Assembly (NCBI GenBank): GCA_006386115.1
Contig: VFIW01000039.1
Location: 1 to 64,000 of the forward strand
Direction: 5' to 3'
From: Globisporangium splendens
Lineage: Eukaryota; Oomycota; Peronosporomycetes; Pythiales; Pythiaceae
Length of the DNA stretch: 64,000 nt
The position numbers and the translations under genes are program-made. Positions 62,329 through 64,000 of the stretch are shown piece by piece (within the stretch, counting starts at the first letter, position 1; each line of letters opens with the position of its first letter). A model generated the notes under the pieces. The model saw only the letters and a list, made by a program, of their open reading frames with translations. It made no database searches and was not told where the DNA came from.

Positions 62329-64000
62329 ATGAGGAGCACCGTGGGTCGGCTGGAGCTGTGGCTGCTGCTGTGCCTCGCGCTCATCGTCCGCGTGGACGCG
62401 ACGCAGGAGCAGATCGCGGCGGCGCAGGCGCGCAAGCTCCTCGCGGACCGCGCGTGGTTCAGCCAGATCGCGCGCATCAAAGCGGACGGCAGTGCACGCG
62501 CATCACCACCCGCCGACGCGACTGTGTGCGCGTCCGACGATGCCGGTGACGATGTCGGTGACGCTGCGTGTCTGGCCGTCACGGAGCGGCTCCAACCTGG
62601 CGCGACTGTCGAGGGCTACGAGCTGGTGGAGCGGACAGCGCTCTTAGGTGTCTGTAATCAGCCATCCTCGGGCTCGGGGCATGCGGATAAAGGCGGCAGC
62701 AGCGGCGAAGTTGATCATCTTCCTGTTCCCAGCCAAAGCGACGCACTGGAGCTCCTCTCACCCCCTCTATTCGATCGCGAAGCAACGGACGACGCTAGCA
62801 GTGAGGAAAGCAACGAAGAAGACACAGAAAGAGAGGTCGTTGATGACGTGGTGGACGACAATGGCAGCCAAGCTGACGCTGCGCGGCGTGTGTGTCCACT
62901 GCCACTTGGCTCCAGTGCGGATGGAAATGCACAGGTAGTCGCTCCGACGACATCCCAAAGTACCGGACTTGTGGATGGCCCCACGTTGGAGTATCAGGTA
63001 TGATTTACTGCCTGGTAGACGGTGGAAACCTTTGCTAACCATACTTACGCATTGCATATGACACAGTGTGTTCTGGAAGACGTCGGGTTCATTTACGTGA
63101 ACGCGAACTACCGCCTGAACACGAAATTCGACGCTGGCAGTCACGGCGAAGTCTGGAAAGCGACGGCGCGGCATCGACGCAACACCGATGAGCATTTCAT
63201 CCTCAAGCGCCTTTTTCTCAATCTCGGTGAGCAAATGGTGCAAATGGGGCTCCGCGAGGCGCATTTCGGGCGCCTCCTGGCGTCGGAGCCGCACGTCACG
63301 CGGTTCGTCGAGTACTTCTTTCGACCTGTCGCTGCTGCCACCACATCAACAGAGGAGAATCGCGATGAACAAGCGGAAAATACCCCGGTGCAGGAGCTCT
63401 GGCTCGTGTTCTACGACGAAGGCATCTCGCTTCGCCACTACTTGTACTCCAAGAAGCGCGTCGCAGGACACGCGGGCGTGATCTTCGAGCCGTCGCTCTT
63501 CTGGCGGAAGCTGCGCACAGACGCGAATGGCGAGCACGTGTTCAGGGAAATCATGCGGCAACTGCTGCAGGGGGTCGCAGCACTGCACGCGCGCGGTATC
63601 ACGCATCGCGACATCAAACCGTCCAATATCCTTGTCAACATTGAGAACAGCAACGACTCGGTGCCGATCGTCAAGCTCGCGGATTTCGGCTCGGCCGTCG
63701 ACGACTTCACGCTTCGCCATCTGTACCCGCGAGATCGTGGACCAAGCCAAGCCGAAGAAACGCGCGAGTATCAGCCGCCCGAGGTGCTCTTCCACGAACT
63801 TGGGCAGCCCTACGACTATGCGTCGCCGTTCTCATACGACCTCTGGTCCGTCGGTGTCGTATTTCTCGAGATGCTGCTCGGCTCGCCACAAGTGTTTATG
63901 ATCTCGCCGCGCGCACGCGCCAAATTGGACGCCAAGCTACGCGGCAAAGACGAAGCCACCAAGGTGAAAAGCTACCTGCTGCATGTGCTGACGCAAGAAT
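62329..64000 (+). CDS. Protein kinase with N-terminal signal peptide (partial, runs off window)
   Basis: Exon 1 62329-62997, GT-AG intron of 69 bp, exon 2 from 63067 to beyond the window. From ATG 62329 the protein starts with a basic residue and a strong hydrophobic core (LELWLLLCLALIV) ending VDA-T, a typical signal peptide. Residues 25-223 are acidic, Ser-rich and contain six cysteines. The kinase domain begins near 240: Gly-loop AGSHGEVW (about 249), lysine in FILKRL (about 270), HRDIKPSN (Asp about 405), ADFGSA (Asp about 429), an activation end YQPPEVLF and YDLWSVGVVFLEML. All catalytic residues seen are intact. No membrane helix lies between signal and kinase, so it should enter the secretory pathway. 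An alternative start at 62209 (MDPVCCCVLDF) would hide the signal. The C-terminus is not visible. Confidence 0.85.

Noticed and set aside
1..64000. CRISPR arrays, operons, bacterial elements
   Set aside because: None seen; introns, telomere repeats and gene content are eukaryotic.

Overview
The window is nuclear DNA of a eukaryote, most likely an oomycete (Peronosporomycetes). Four things point that way. Telomere-type tracts read CCCTAAA (the TTTAGGG type). Genes are GC-rich with few, short GT-AG introns (77-115 bp). Several promoters carry sequences close to the oomycete Inr+FPR core element (GCTCATTYYNCAWTTT). The gene set (Nup98-96 precursor, SNRNP40, anoctamin, calpains, PP2A B56, VTT protein, divergent bZIP-like factors) fits a stramenopile. 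I cannot name the genus from sequence alone.

Layout. 1-4000 is subtelomere-like: three copies of a repeat unit, each carrying a long hairpin and ending in a short CCCTAAA tract, plus a hexamer microsatellite, a tRNA-Arg and one unrecognised protein gene with a SUMO-interaction-like motif. 4.1-17 kb is a housekeeping block: the U5 snRNP WD40 protein SNRNP40 (4 exons), a small PH-domain protein, and a convergent pair of nucleoporins. One of the pair is a full Nup98-Nup96 precursor with an embedded ubiquitin-like domain. The other is a short Nup98-like paralogue whose stop codon falls exactly where the first is expected to cut itself.

18-44 kb is dominated by six nearly identical 516-residue sugar-porter (MFS) genes whose strands alternate perfectly (-,+,-,+,-,+), followed by two short relics. 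They form two large inverted repeats (arms of 1820 bp and 1993 bp). Copy 5 is a mosaic of two subfamilies, and copies 1 and 4 share the coding region with the others but not the DNA upstream of the core promoter, so gene conversion and promoter exchange are likely. A VTT-domain membrane protein and a fragmentary bZIP-family paralogue sit between copies 4 and 5, and a fuller bZIP-like gene lies beyond the array.

47-64 kb holds two tandem calpain-type cysteine proteases with intact Cys/His/Asn triads and one conserved intron each; an anoctamin (TMEM16) fused to a C2 domain and broken by three frame changes and one in-frame stop; a PH-domain/PP2A-B56 fusion in five exons; and the first two exons of a protein kinase with an N-terminal signal peptide and no visible transmembrane segment, cut by the window end. 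Exon coordinates were inferred by eye from reading frame, splice dinucleotides and family conservation; no alignments or searches were run.
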